A DNA stretch of 64,000 bases from Welwitschia mirabilis (taxonomy: Eukaryota; Gnetophyta; Gnetopsida; Welwitschiales): NCBI GenBank assembly GCA_051453625.1, contig JBOZIK010000001.1:143355237-143419236 (forward strand). Direction: 5' to 3'. Position numbers and translations under genes: made by a program. Shown here piece by piece: positions 35,858 to 45,879 of the stretch (position 1 is the stretch's first letter; every line of letters starts with the position of its first letter). Under the pieces are notes generated by a model that had not been told where the DNA came from, made no database searches, and was given only the letters and a program-made list of their open reading frames with translations.

Positions 35858-36361
35858 CATTGATGGAAAATAATACTTAGTTATAAAAATATTAAAAAAC
35901 TAAGAAAACTTCCCCCCTCACAAAGTGCCTATCACTCTTTGCAAAATATTAAGCCTTTTGAAACTAATTTAAGACATTTTGATAACTCTAATTTTGTGCT
36001 AGAATAAAAACAATTTAAGATGCATAATTGGAGAGTGAAGAAGAATGCCAAAATGTTTTTGAATAATAACATTTATTAAAAGCACATTTGATCATAAACT
36101 ATTTAACATTTTGATCATTAACAATTTTAGAGTTCAGTGCCAAAATAGAATAACAACATTTAAATCTTTAATATTCAGCATATTAGACAATTGAAGTTCA
36201 TATAGAAATGTGATTTGTACTTCAAAAATTTGAGACATAGATTTAACACAAATTGAAGAGCATAAAACAAGTGCGTTTGTATTTCATTAAACATAAGCAG
36301 TACAAAGTAAAAGTGCTCATCAAGAGCATACGACATCTAAAAGCATAAGCAACAACAACTA

Positions 36362-36376
36362 ATTCTCCCCCTTTTA
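36362..36376 (-). other. Distal polypurine tract
   Basis: On - it reads aaaagggggagaat within tcattgatgttaaaaggggg, a near-copy of the proximal tract about 515 bp upstream of it and just after ORF3. Multiple polypurine tracts are known in Sireviruses. Confidence 0.75.
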
Positions 36377-36438
36377 ACATCAATGATAAAGGAGATAACA
36401 AAAGCATACAAGTAAAAAACATAATCAAATGAAACATT

Positions 36439-37487
36439 TTAATCGGATTCCTCCTCTTCTTCTTCCTCCTCTTTAGAATCTTCTTTTGAGTCTTCTTCTT
36501 CTTCATCTCCTCTCATGCGTGCTGAGCTCGTGGCTTCTACTGAAGTGGCAGCAATGTCATACCCAGCTGCTATGAGGGCTTCCTTCATATGTCTAGTACA
36601 GGAATCAATCTGCCTCAGGTATCAAAGAGTCTCATCAAGAGAGGCTTCCTTCAGAGGGGGTAATTTTGAGGACTTCTTGGAAGGGATAAAGATGTGCATG
36701 CGGGATAGCATTGCATGCCCAATGGGTGCCATACGTTGGAGGGTTTTAAGTTTAAGATGAAAAGGTACATAAAAATGACGATACAAATTTATGATAAGCA
36801 CAGAGTAGGGTAAGGCCCTAGTCCTGTGGTACTCCAACTAAGAGACCATATTCTTTAGCATGATGGCAAGAGAATCAATAGAATACTCAGTTCCTACTAG
36901 ATACATCAGATATGCTCTATAGCTGGAGGCCTCATCACAATGCCTCGCTAATGGCAGAAAATTATAAGTAAAGATCAAATAAAGAAAACGGTATTTGGGT
37001 GTAAGCAAGGAAGTGGAAATGATGTGTTTCCAAGTATGAGCCTTACCACAGATCTCCCTTGTTACTATGGCTTATCTTCCATGATCTCATGAAGAGGCCA
37101 AAGATCTTCATAGTTACCTCTAGGATGATCAGTAAGATTAGAAATGAGGTTTGCAGTAACCCTTAGCTACTTCACTAAAACAAGGGTTTCAAGAGTTCCT
37201 GAATTGCAATCATAAGTTGCATTGCAATAAAGCATACATGTAAGAAAAGGATAAGCGGAACTAGAAACATTAAATAAATAATCAAGATCCTAATTTCTCA
37301 GGAGCTGAATCACCTCCCTGAGCTCTCTAGGCTCTGAAGTACCTATAGACTATTCTTCACAAATAGGCTTCTTTTCAAACTTTTCTAAAAACTTCTCAAT
37401 ATCTTCTTTAGACATTCCTTAGTAAAAGATAGTGAGATCTCTTGCTAGAGTATTCTTGACTCTTCTCCTTAAAAACTTTTCAGCCAT
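36439..37487 (-). pseudogene. ORF3 of element B (putative plant transposon-protein domain)
   Basis: The start is at 37487 (ATG; MAEKFLRRRVKNTLARDL) and the stop TAA at 36439-36441, about 349 codons with a few in-frame stops and shifts. The N-terminal half keeps FLEKFEKKPICEE and the ELREVIQLLRN helix; the middle keeps LRVTANLISNLTDHPRGNYE, followed by DLWPLHEIMED. The C-terminal half keeps LKTLQRMAPIGHAMLSRMHI, FIPSKKSSKLPPLKE and RHMKEALIAAGYDIA. It ends in an acidic tail (KEEEEEEESD type). It is colinear with the D copy at 52870-53929. Known relatives of this domain occur in plant transposable elements; the function is not known. This is the best preserved of the three copies in total length. 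Confidence 0.75.
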
Positions 37488-37699
37488 TTCAGCCTTTCCA
37501 CAAGAGCTTGGAAGTAAGAAAAACAAGAAAATATCACTAGATCTAAGAGCAAAGCTCTGGATTCCTTAGATCTCTGTGTGTGTGTGTGAGAGGGAGAGAG
37601 AGAAATTTAAAACATAATGAAAATGAATCAAACGCCTCTTATTTTTTATAGAAATGGTAAAATGAGGCAATTTAAAGAGTGAAATTAGGTCCACGGACA

Positions 37700-37935
37700 G
37701 TAGTTCTGCACTATAATCCATCAGGTCTGGTTGACCATTTGAAGTTCTAGTTGACCCATCCAGATGCGTGTCTACAGTACAGGAAAAGGTCCAGGCAACT
37801 AGGCTTTTAGGTAGTCGACTGACCACATCCCGTCGACCGAATTATGGATATGATCAACTACCCTGCAATCAGCTAGAAGACGATGAGTTAACCCCAAGTT
37901 CATGTTTGTGATTAATACGAATGTTGCAGAAACGG
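37700..37935 (-). other. CpG-motif spacer and RNase H tail of element B
   Basis: On -, HKHELGVNSSSS (near 37870-37905) matches the LRHELGVISLSS tail of RNase H in copy D (about 52430-52465). The motif-rich spacer follows (gtcgacgg, gtcgac, ggtcaaccagacc), as it does in copy D at 52480-52700. Only about 15 residues of RNase H survive, which marks the downstream edge of the pol deletion. Confidence 0.75.
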
Positions 37936-38099
37936 AGTTTCACATTAATATTTTCCAGAAAATTTTTAATTCTAATGAAATTTAAGCCAATGTTTTCATT
38001 TTCAATGTTGTTATTCACATGGTTTAACTGATTGCACACAAATTCACATGAGCATCTATTCTATAAACATTATCTACTCGATTTGTTATAAGGACAATA

Positions 38100-38430
38100 A
38101 TGTTCGATTTCACATGCACAATTTCAGACTTCGATTTTTGAAAAACTATTTTGTAACCTTTGTCACATTATTGACTAATACTTAACAAGTTATGCTCTAA
38201 ACTTTTCACATATAACACATCATTAAGTTTAGGTAACTTACCTTATATTCTTATCTTTTCATTATTTCCAAAAGTAACATCTCCTCCATCAATACTTCTC
38301 AAGCATTGAAAATTTAATCTTTCTCCCATCATGTGCCTTGAGCATCCACTGTCTAGGTATCAACTATTTGTACTTAATCCTTCGAGAGTTGTTTGTGTTA
38401 AAAGACTTTTAATATTATTAGCTCTTACCC
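38100..38430 (-). pseudogene. Protease active-site and gag-pre-integrase remnant, element B
   Basis: On -, YLDSGCSRHMMGERLNFQCL holds the aspartyl protease D-S-G motif with the catalytic aspartate intact. It continues FGNNEKIRI to LNDVLYVKSLEHNLLSISQ and CDKGYKIVF, the gag_pre-integrase block, with a few stops. Homology ends near 38040, where integrase should begin. This is the upstream edge of the pol deletion. Confidence 0.8.
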
Positions 38431-38589
38431 ACTTAGTCTTGTTAGACTTACGTGATACACTTATTTTAGAAATAAATTTAAATGGCAAAGAATTCACTGA
38501 ATTTTAAAATAGCATTAATTTTTTAATATTGAAAAATAATTGTAAACCAATTTTTTCATAAAAATTACAACAAACTCTAGAAGCAAACT

Positions 38590-40000
38590 TACATTACCTG
38601 TTTACTTGTTCTTGTGGATTTTGGAAAATGAATTCAATACCCACTTTATCTCCAGTAGATTCTCAAACTCCAAGCATCTTTTCTAACTTAGAAGAATCAC
38701 CAGAAAATTTATTAACAAAGAAAGATAGATCCTTCACCTGAGACAAGAAATCGGAGTTATTAGATTTGAGAAAATTGTACTTTGTTTCTATTTCTTCCTT
38801 TTCTTTAGTGAAGGACTTTACTAGATCATTTATCCTTTTTTCTAGCTTTTCACATTCTTTATATAGTTCATAACATGTATCCTTTAGCTCATTCTATTCT
38901 TCATCAATTATGTCCAAGTCATCAAACTCTGATGTGCTAAACAAATTCTTTAGAGAAGGCATAATTGCCATAAAGGATAATCTTTTGTCTCTATCTAATT
39001 CTTGACCTAAACTGCCGTCATCATTCTCATCCCATATTGCAACAAAAGAAGAATTCCTTGATTTCTTATTGTCTCTTTTCATGTTGGGGCACTCATTTGC
39101 TATATGACCAAATCCTTTGCAAGAGCAACATTGGATTTTTTTACCTTTATCTTGCTCCTTCTTGTATTTTAGATGACTTCTTTTTTAGCTTCTACTTGAC
39201 TCACCTTCCTTTTTCCTTCTATGTAAACAATTTCTGAATCTTCTGGCTAGAAAATCCACTTCATGATCATCCAAGTCTCCATCTGACTTTTCAAACCCGT
39301 ATTCTTCTTACACACATTTCAAGGCAATACCTTTCTTCTTATCTCTAGCAAATTTAAGTTCATAGTTTTGAAAATTACTTTGTAGTTATTCTAGTGTCAT
39401 TGCATTTATGTTCTTGCTTTCTTCGATGGTTGTGTTCTTTGGTTCAAGTCTCTTTGGTAGAGACCTCAGTACCTTTCTAACCACCTTTCCTTCATCCAAC
39501 TGTTCTTCAAGACTTATCATAGAGTTTACAATATCTATGAGTCTTGCAAAGAACTCCTGTAAAATCTCTTCCTCATCCATATGGATGTCTTCAAATCTAA
39601 AAATGAGCATTTGAAGCTTGACTTACTTTACGATTGAAGTTCTTTCGTGTGCTACCTCAAGGATATCCCAAGCCTCTTTAGCATGATTATAATTCACTAT
39701 ACATTTAAACTCATCTATATAGACTGCACAAAATATCGCATTAAAAGTACGGGCATCTGTGGTGTCTTTGGTTGTGTCAGTAGTAGTCCATTGATCTCTG
39801 GATTTAGGAACTAAAGTGGTATTACTTTCGGCATCAGTTTTTGATAACATAGGCACAGAATAACCCTTATAAATAACTTCTTCTATATATGCATTTAAGA
39901 ATCTAAGAAAAATTCTCATTCTAGCTTTCCAATACACGTAGTTTAGTCTGTCAAACATGGGTGGATGACCAATGGAAAACCCGTCAGAGGGATTACTCAT
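38590..40000 (-). pseudogene. gag of element B
   Basis: The start is the ATG at 39998-40000 (MSNPSDGFSIGHPPMFDRLN). The first 125 codons are open and cover the UBN2/DUF4219-like capsid core, with the YWKARMRIFL tryptophan intact. A frameshift near 39620 leads to the EEILQEFFARLIDIVNSMIS block. The CCHC knuckle near 39089-39131 reads CCSCKGFGHIANEC with all ligands present. A lysine/glutamate-rich coiled-coil region follows (YELYKECEKLEKRINDLV; KEKEEIETKYNFLK), typical of Sirevirus gag. It has fewer stops than the gag of A. Confidence 0.85.
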
Positions 40001-40052
40001 TATAGGGTTCTAAAGTCTAGATTGGTTAAAATCTAAAGGAGGAATTAACTTA

Positions 40053-40064
40053 GCTCTGATACCA
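40053..40064 (-). other. Primer-binding site
   Basis: On - it reads tggtatcagagc exactly, the initiator-Met tRNA complement, two bases after the LTR end TATCA. Confidence 0.9.
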
Positions 40065-40066
40065 AT

Positions 40067-41688
40067 TGATAGGAATGAGAACCTTAGAGGAGGAGTGAAT
40101 AGGTTCTTTAAAAATTAACTAAATAAACTCACAATATATCAAAAGCTTGCTCAAAATAATTTTCTAATAAATTTATGCATGCAAAGAGAAACTAAAAGTA
40201 TTCAAAGTAATGAAACTAACAGAAAGCATAAAATACTAAAGAGATACATGCAGGATTTTATAGTAGTTTGGGAAACCTCCTACTTCACTCTCGATGATTA
40301 GTTTATCACCAAGCTTAATCCGGATCTTTGTTACTCTTCCAAGTATTGCAGGTTCACTTCTAACCTTTACAAACAGATTCTTGCAAGCTAAGTCTCAACC
40401 TTTTTAATGGACTTTTGTAGGCTAAGTCTCAATCTTTCAATGGACTTTCAGGCTAAGCCTCAACCTTTTAATGGCCTTTTGCAGGCTAAGTTTCAACCTT
40501 TTAATGGAGTTTTGTAGGCTAAGTCTCAACTTTTCACAATGTATGATAGTAATGAAGTAATGCCAAGATGCACAAATATCACTCGTTCTTTGGTACAATG
40601 ATTTTGATGGAGTTATTCTCCTATAGATAATATAACAAGTAAAGCACTAGATCTAATCTTGAATGTACAGATACAACAAATGATAGATCATCCTTGGTCA
40701 GGAGTACAATGCCAAGATGCTATAGTAAATATCACAATATTTAGTCCTTTGATCAAGAGTCAAAAGGTTTCTTTAGTCATTTCTCTCTTGGCTATTTATA
40801 TTAGAAGGCTCTTAAGGTTTATTACAGTTGAAAATGTGTTTTCAATAGCTATAAATGGCTAAAAAACAGATATCTAATGGATACAAAATGAATAGAAACT
40901 TTCATTTCCTTTCCAGCCGATCGACCCCTCAAAAGTCCGGTCAATCCCTTCTAGTTTTGTGGCTTACACAGGTTGCCCGAGTAAATTTTTTAGTTGCCCC
41001 ATTTTCTTATGGCTACATGTTTGGTTGATCCTTTAAGGTCTAGTTGACCTCCATCTGATCACCCATAACTTTGTTTGGTCGCCTGCTAATTCTGATAAAA
41101 GTTCATTCCAATTTCCTGCATCAAGTTACATTGACTCCTTCAGGTGTCTAGTCGACCCCATGACAATCAACTCAAGGATACTAGCTACATAGTGCTTAGA
41201 TCCAGTTGACCCCTTCAAAGATCCGGTCGATCCCTTGATAATCGGTTTGGGAGTACTATTCTCAGGTTCACAAATCTGGTAGACTCCATCATAGGTCTGG
41301 TCGACTCCTTAACACTCAGTTTAGGGATACTGTTCTCAGGTTTACAAATCCGGTCAATCCCATCATAGGTCTAGTCGACCCCTTAACATTCGGTTCAAGG
41401 ATACTAGCTCTCGGGATCACAGGTCCGGTTGACCCCTCAGAAATCTGGTCGACACCTCTGAATTCAGTTCAATTCTGAGAGTATCCTCTAGGTGTGGTCG
41501 GCCCCTTAAAATTCTAGTCAAACCCTCAAGAGGGTAAGTGAACTTGACAGGTTTCCAGTGATCATATTTTGACATTCATGGCTTCAGCATCTAACCTACA
41601 AGTGGTTAACATTTTATGCACAAGATACACAAAATTTACTACACAAAAAACATTAGTTTGACATCAATTAACAAAACATAATCTAACA
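40067..41688 (-). repeat. Element B, 5' LTR
   Basis: This 1622-bp LTR has TGTTAGATTATG...CCTATCA ends on -. It contains the 33-bp array (40375-40540), a TATA-like region around 40790, and an array of CpG palindromes (40915-41520; for example ccggttgacccctc, ggtccggtcgatccc, ggtctagtcgacccc). Confidence 0.9.
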
Positions 41689-41725
41689 GGAAGGAGGAAG
41701 GTTCTGTGTTCAAATCCTTGTAGTG
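41689..41725 (+). repeat. Right part of split SINE-like sequence
   Basis: ggaaggaggaaggttctgtg then ttcaaatccttg has a B-box-like gttcaaatcc. It begins with the target duplication GGAAG and continues the A-box-like part at 34148-34183. Confidence 0.5.
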
Positions 41726-42985
41726 ATGAAAGAAGTTTTAAGTATTTTTCCTTAATTTAAAAGTTGACGATGGCCCATAATATGCATATTAAGTGTCTAT
41801 AAAAAAGGAAATCCTCTTAAATATATCTAAGATTCCTATAAACTAATTATCAATGATTAATAAATAAATATAAGTCCCTAGGTTATTTAAGTTATTATGA
41901 AAATTTTGGGCATTTCTATGTTCAATTAGAAATTTAAAAAAAACTATAATCAATAGCAATCCAATATATATAAAGAAAATTTCATGAAAATTAAATTATC
42001 TATAACAATTTCTTGACTCACAATGAAATAGGTATATTTCTAATGACTTGCAATAAGGAAAATTTGTTTATACAAGTACAATATTCATTCCTCAAAATTA
42101 CAAAATTATCACTTAAAATCTTAAATGCATAGATGTTTCAAATACAAAATCACAAAGGACGCACCTAACATTAACTCCTCAGGAATTACAAAGACATCAT
42201 ATAAAGCTCAGTAAGACATAATGTTTTATAGATATGTAAAATCACATAGAAGACACCCAGCTTTAACTCCTCCCTGCCTCATTCCTCAAGACATTTCTCC
42301 CATAATAGGCATGATGTGGGACCTATACCTTCATAGTTTTTAGTATGGTCCCTAGTAAGTTATGGAATGATAAGGGTTCTTAAGGGAAAATGGATAACAA
42401 GAATAAACTAGAAAATACCAAGGCTCTATTTCAATTAATCTTTCTTTACTATTACTCCATAACAAATTTTGATAATCTAGTTGCATACAATCTAGGAGGG
42501 ACAAATGGTAAATTGGTCATAACCATATTTTCCCTGCTTATCCTAGAAGTTCAGTCCCACAGCCTCAAGACTCCCTTTATAGAGCACCTCTCCCTGAAGT
42601 CCGAACAATTGGTTACCCTAACTAGTTTTAGTTTCCTTATTGACAAATTGTTAGCCAAGTTCGATAACCAAAACAAGCCAAAATCCACAATGAAACTCAT
42701 CACAAGGCTTAAATAAGATGGAAAGGGTTATGATACAAGGTACTTAAGACAACACTAACATAAGGTGTATGTAATCTGAATAGATCATGTAAACTCATCG
42801 ATACGCAAGAACGGTCTTATAAGAATTACACAAATGTTGAAGTCATTCAAAAATAAAGACTATTCGAGATGCAAAAGATAAGGACCATGCAAGAAAATAA
42901 AAGAAAAACCAAAAACCATACATTAATGAAATGAAGACCATAAAACCATACCCGAATTAAAAGGAAGACTCGAGAACTCTGAAAA
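41726..42985. other. No gene recognised; possibly outer part of a gypsy LTR
   Basis: AT-rich and uncoding as far as I can see. The open stretch 42390-42716 (108 codons) shows no known family. The stretch tgatgtgggac near 42313 and repeated short phrases near 42140-42280 may belong to the LTR that ends at 43538. Confidence 0.4.
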
Positions 42986-43538
42986 TTCCAAGGTTCCAAG
43001 ACTTTTCCAAGCTTCAAGGTTCAATAGCAAAGGCTTTTCAAGATACAAAATGAGAGGAAAAGAGGGTCTTATTTATCGCTAAGGATGTGGAATGCGAAAG
43101 GACATGAGAACATGAAGAGACACCATCAGTGGAAAAGGTGATGTAAGTGGTAAGGATTCCGTAACCCCCTTATTCAATTCCTTGCCAGGCCACTGGGTTC
43201 ATTAATATCGTAACAATAAATAGCAATGCTCATCATGTAATTATTAAAATAACAAGTAATTTCCAGAAACCACATTTAAACTATTTTTTAATTTAAATAG
43301 ATATAAGTGCAACAGTTACAATAATTTAACCACTAAAGAATCATAATTAGATCACTAAGAATTTTTAACAAAAGTAATATTATAACTATTACAAAATGTG
43401 AGGAATTATAGTACAAAATTTTCATGATAAAATTACACCTTTGGAAATCAGAAAATAAATACATGCAATAATTAAACTAGCTTGAAGCTCTATTAAGAAT
43501 TATTTAGAATCTTGGACCCTGAAATTCTGGATGTGACA
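42986..43538 (-). repeat. Gypsy-type LTR fragment
   Basis: It is homologous in the same orientation to 48052-48592 (shared phrases: cttttcaagata, gacatgaagagacaccatca, cttattcaattccttgcc, ctacaaaatgtgaggaatta). On - it begins TGTCACATCC, the start typical of chromovirus LTRs. No element body adjoins it at 43539, so it is a solo or truncated LTR. The far end could not be placed. Confidence 0.7.
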
Positions 43539-43559
43539 TCTGAACACTTGAACGAGCTT

Positions 43560-43799
43560 TCAAAGTGCTATTTCTAAGATAGGAGTGAATGAAAGACAAA
43601 GCATTGGAAATTACCTTGTCCCATTTGGCATCTGGCATAAAGGCCAACCAAGCAGTATCATCCATCTTCAGATTGCTAATGCCTTTGTCTTCAAAGCAAT
43701 TTCACATCCCTTTTGTTACAAGATGTCTTCCATCAAGATTTTCCAAACACTCCAAGTTTCTAGGCCTATAAGTCTGTTTGTTGTTTGCAAGTGCTCCAT
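43560..43799 (-). pseudogene. Tork/Tnt1-like copia gag, N-terminal fragment
   Basis: The ATG is at 43797-43799. The frame reads MEHLQTTNRLIG, then ETWSVWKILMEDIL, a stop, and QKGCEIALKTKALAI. This resembles the FDG.NF..WK..MEDILVQKGL block at the start of Tork/Tnt1-type gag. Only this end is present. It reads away from the primer site and LTR at 43870-44160, the expected order on -. Confidence 0.65.
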
Positions 43800-43869
43800 T
43801 TCAAAAAACTAGCACTTCAATTTGGAATCCTTAAGGGAAAAAATTCAAATGGAAGTACTTCGAACCTTA

Positions 43870-43882
43870 CTCTAATACCACT
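43870..43882 (-). other. Primer-binding site of Tork-like remnant
   Basis: On -, gtggtattagagt differs by one base in the core from tggtatcagagt-type sites and sits between an LTR starting TGTAGC on + and the gag start. Confidence 0.7.
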
Positions 43883-44160
43883 TGTAGCAAATGTATCAGC
43901 AAAAATGTACTAAAACAAAACCAAACAAGCAAACGCAAGGAACAAAACATATTTACATGATGTGGGCCCTTTTTACGTCATGTCTACGAGAAGCAATACA
44001 AAGCTCTATTGATCGATTAAGAGCAAATATGTCCAGATACAACAAACAACCCTCTAATAGGTTTATATAGCCAATCCCCTTTTACAAGTTTAAAATAGCG
44101 GTTAATGTTAAAACCTAACATTTCAACATAAAGTAACATATTTGGCTTCACATATCAACA
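43883..44160 (-). repeat. Short LTR of Tork-like remnant
   Basis: It begins TG at 43883 beside the primer site and probably ends at ...atatcaaca (44160) or gagtcaaca (44169). A tataaacct TATA-like box lies on - near 44060. The 5' LTR length of about 0.28 kb fits Tork elements. Confidence 0.6.
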
Positions 44161-44210
44161 GAGTCAACATTAAGATTTTAATCAATCTTTGATTTAATAA
44201 CCCTAGTGAT

Positions 44211-45110
44211 GGGCTCTATTAGAAAAGGTCTCTTTGTTTCTGGGCTTCCACTATTTGATGGAACCAACTATGAATATTAGAAGGCTAGAATGAGGATTTT
44301 CTTACAATCCATTAATGTGGATAATGAAGATATTTTGATAAATGTATATCATCCTCCTGCAACCACCCATACTGACTCTAACAGAAATACAACTGAGTCT
44401 CTCATGCCTAAGGATAAGTGGAGTTTAATAGATAAAAACTTGGCTAACCTAACTTTCATGCGTTTAATGCTATTTGTTATGCAATTAATGTTGAACAATT
44501 CAAAAGGATAGTCAACTGCAAATCTACAAAGGAAGCTTGGAACATCCTTAAAACAACCTTGAGGGCACATCTACTAGGCCAAGCTTCAAATGTTGATCTC
44601 CTAGTCTGACGATATCAGAATGGATAAAGAAGAAACTTTTCCAGAGTTTTTTGCTAAGTTGACTAATATCGTTAACTCGATGGAGAGGCTTAGAGAAAAG
44701 ATCAAACAATCAAAGGTAGTCATAAAAGTTCTAGGATCTCTTTCCCAAAGATTTGAGCCCAAAGTAATAGCTATAGAAGAAAGCAAGGATCTGAACCAAA
44801 TGCAACTTGATGAGCTACAAGGGAATCTACAATCCTATGAACTGGAGTTTCTAAAACATAAAAAGAAGAGCCTCACCCTAAAAGGCACTTATGAAGGCAA
44901 TGACAATGATCAATCTGAGAAAGAGATGGATGAAGAGAAAGTGGACCTACTTGCATGCAGATTCAAAAGATTCATGTCGAAACGAAGAGACAAAGAGTCA
45001 AGTAATAATGGAAGGGAAAGCTTCTCAAAGACGAAGAAAATTTCTAAAAGGAGATTCACTGCTATGCATGCAAAGGATTTGGTCATATGGCCAATGATTA
45101 CATAGGTTCG
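44211..45110 (+). pseudogene. gag of element C
   Basis: The ATG at 44211 gives MGSIRKGLFVSGLPLFDGTN, a stop in place of the conserved tryptophan, then KARMRIFLQSINVDNEDI. After a frameshift, 44620-45105 is open for 161 codons with EEETFPEFFAKL-type and LDELQGNLQSYELEFLKHKK blocks. The knuckle (HCYACKGFGHMANDY) lies in another frame near 45058-45105, with the last cysteine changed to tyrosine. Confidence 0.8.
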
Positions 45111-45243
45111 CTTAAGGGTCAAAGAAACTAGAAAAGACGCTTGGTCTAGGACCACTCATCAGAAAATTGGATCACTCATCACCGAGATTACATAGATTCA
45201 CTTAAGGGTCAAAGAAACTAGAAAAGTTGCTTGGTCTAGGACA
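45097..45243 (+). repeat. 90-bp tandem duplication after gag knuckle
   Basis: gattacata(g)gttcgcttaag, then ggtcaaagaaactagaaaag and cttggtctaggac, occur at 45097 and again 90 bases later. It is a local duplication inside element C between gag and protease. Confidence 0.85.
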
Positions 45244-45540
45244 GATTTCCTTTGATAATAAGGGAATTGGCTACAACAGCAATGCAACATCAACATCATC
45301 AGAAAAGATAGGTATTCAAGGTATGACTCTTCAAACTACAAACGTCATATGACGTGTTTGCTGCAAATTTGGGCAATCTAAATTTAATTGTCCGAAAAAA
45401 GGAAGATGTATTTTGCCAATATTAGTATGTTACCTTTCAAATTTGTTGCTAAGCGAATCTCTGCCCAAAGGTCATGAAAGACCATGTGGGTAAAATCTAA
45501 TAATTTGAAAAAGGCCTTTAATTCAAGCAACTTTTACGGC

Positions 45541-45870
45541 TAGTAGATGCTCTTGTCACATGGCAAGTGATAGATCAAGGTTCCAATGCTTGAACAGCTT
45601 TAATGGAGGACAAGTCACTTTTGGAGATAATGGAAAGGCTTAGATAGAAGGAATAGGAACAATTAGAGGAGGTAACATTTCTAAAATCAATGAGGTATTA
45701 TATGTAAATGGCTCAAAACATAACCTTCTTAGTATAAACCAAATTTGTGACAAACGGCACAAAGTTATTTCTAATCATAGCAAACATAAAGTTACACACG
45801 GAAAACACTAATGACATATTACTTATGAGAAAACGAATTGACACCATTTACTGTATAGAGCAATTCTCTA
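45541..45870 (+). pseudogene. Protease/gag-pre-integrase of element C
   Basis: SRCSCHMASDRSRFQCLNSF matches the DSGCSRHMTGD block with the catalytic DSG eroded to ASR. It continues with GGQVTFGDNGKA, IEGIGTIRGGNISKINEVLY and KHNLLSINQICDK, the gag_pre-integrase block, to about 45800. Confidence 0.75.
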
Positions 45871-45879
45871 CTTCTATTT

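Larger units (their letters stand above)
34184..41688 (-). mobile_element. Sirevirus-like element B: gag + ORF3, pol deleted
   Basis: The element lies on -: 5' LTR 40067-41688, primer site 40053-40064, gag, protease start, then a jump to the last residues of RNase H, the CpG-motif spacer, ORF3, two polypurine tracts and 3' LTR 34184-35843. No N gap lies inside, so the absence of integrase, RT and most of RNase H is a property of the assembled sequence. LTR ends read TGTTA...TATCA at 40067-41688; the other LTR has a small deletion near its end. The flanks GTAAG/GGAAG are a probable 5-bp duplication. By eye about one base in eight differs between LTRs over a ~200-bp stretch, so the insertion is old. 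The element could only have moved using pol from relatives. Confidence 0.85.

Noticed and set aside
36515-36760. 81-codon plus-strand frame
   Set aside because: Antisense to the well-supported minus-strand ORF3 of element B; no motif of its own.
42390-42716. 108-codon plus frame as a host gene
   Set aside because: No recognisable domain, it lies next to gypsy LTR sequence, and the length is within what AT-rich DNA yields by chance.
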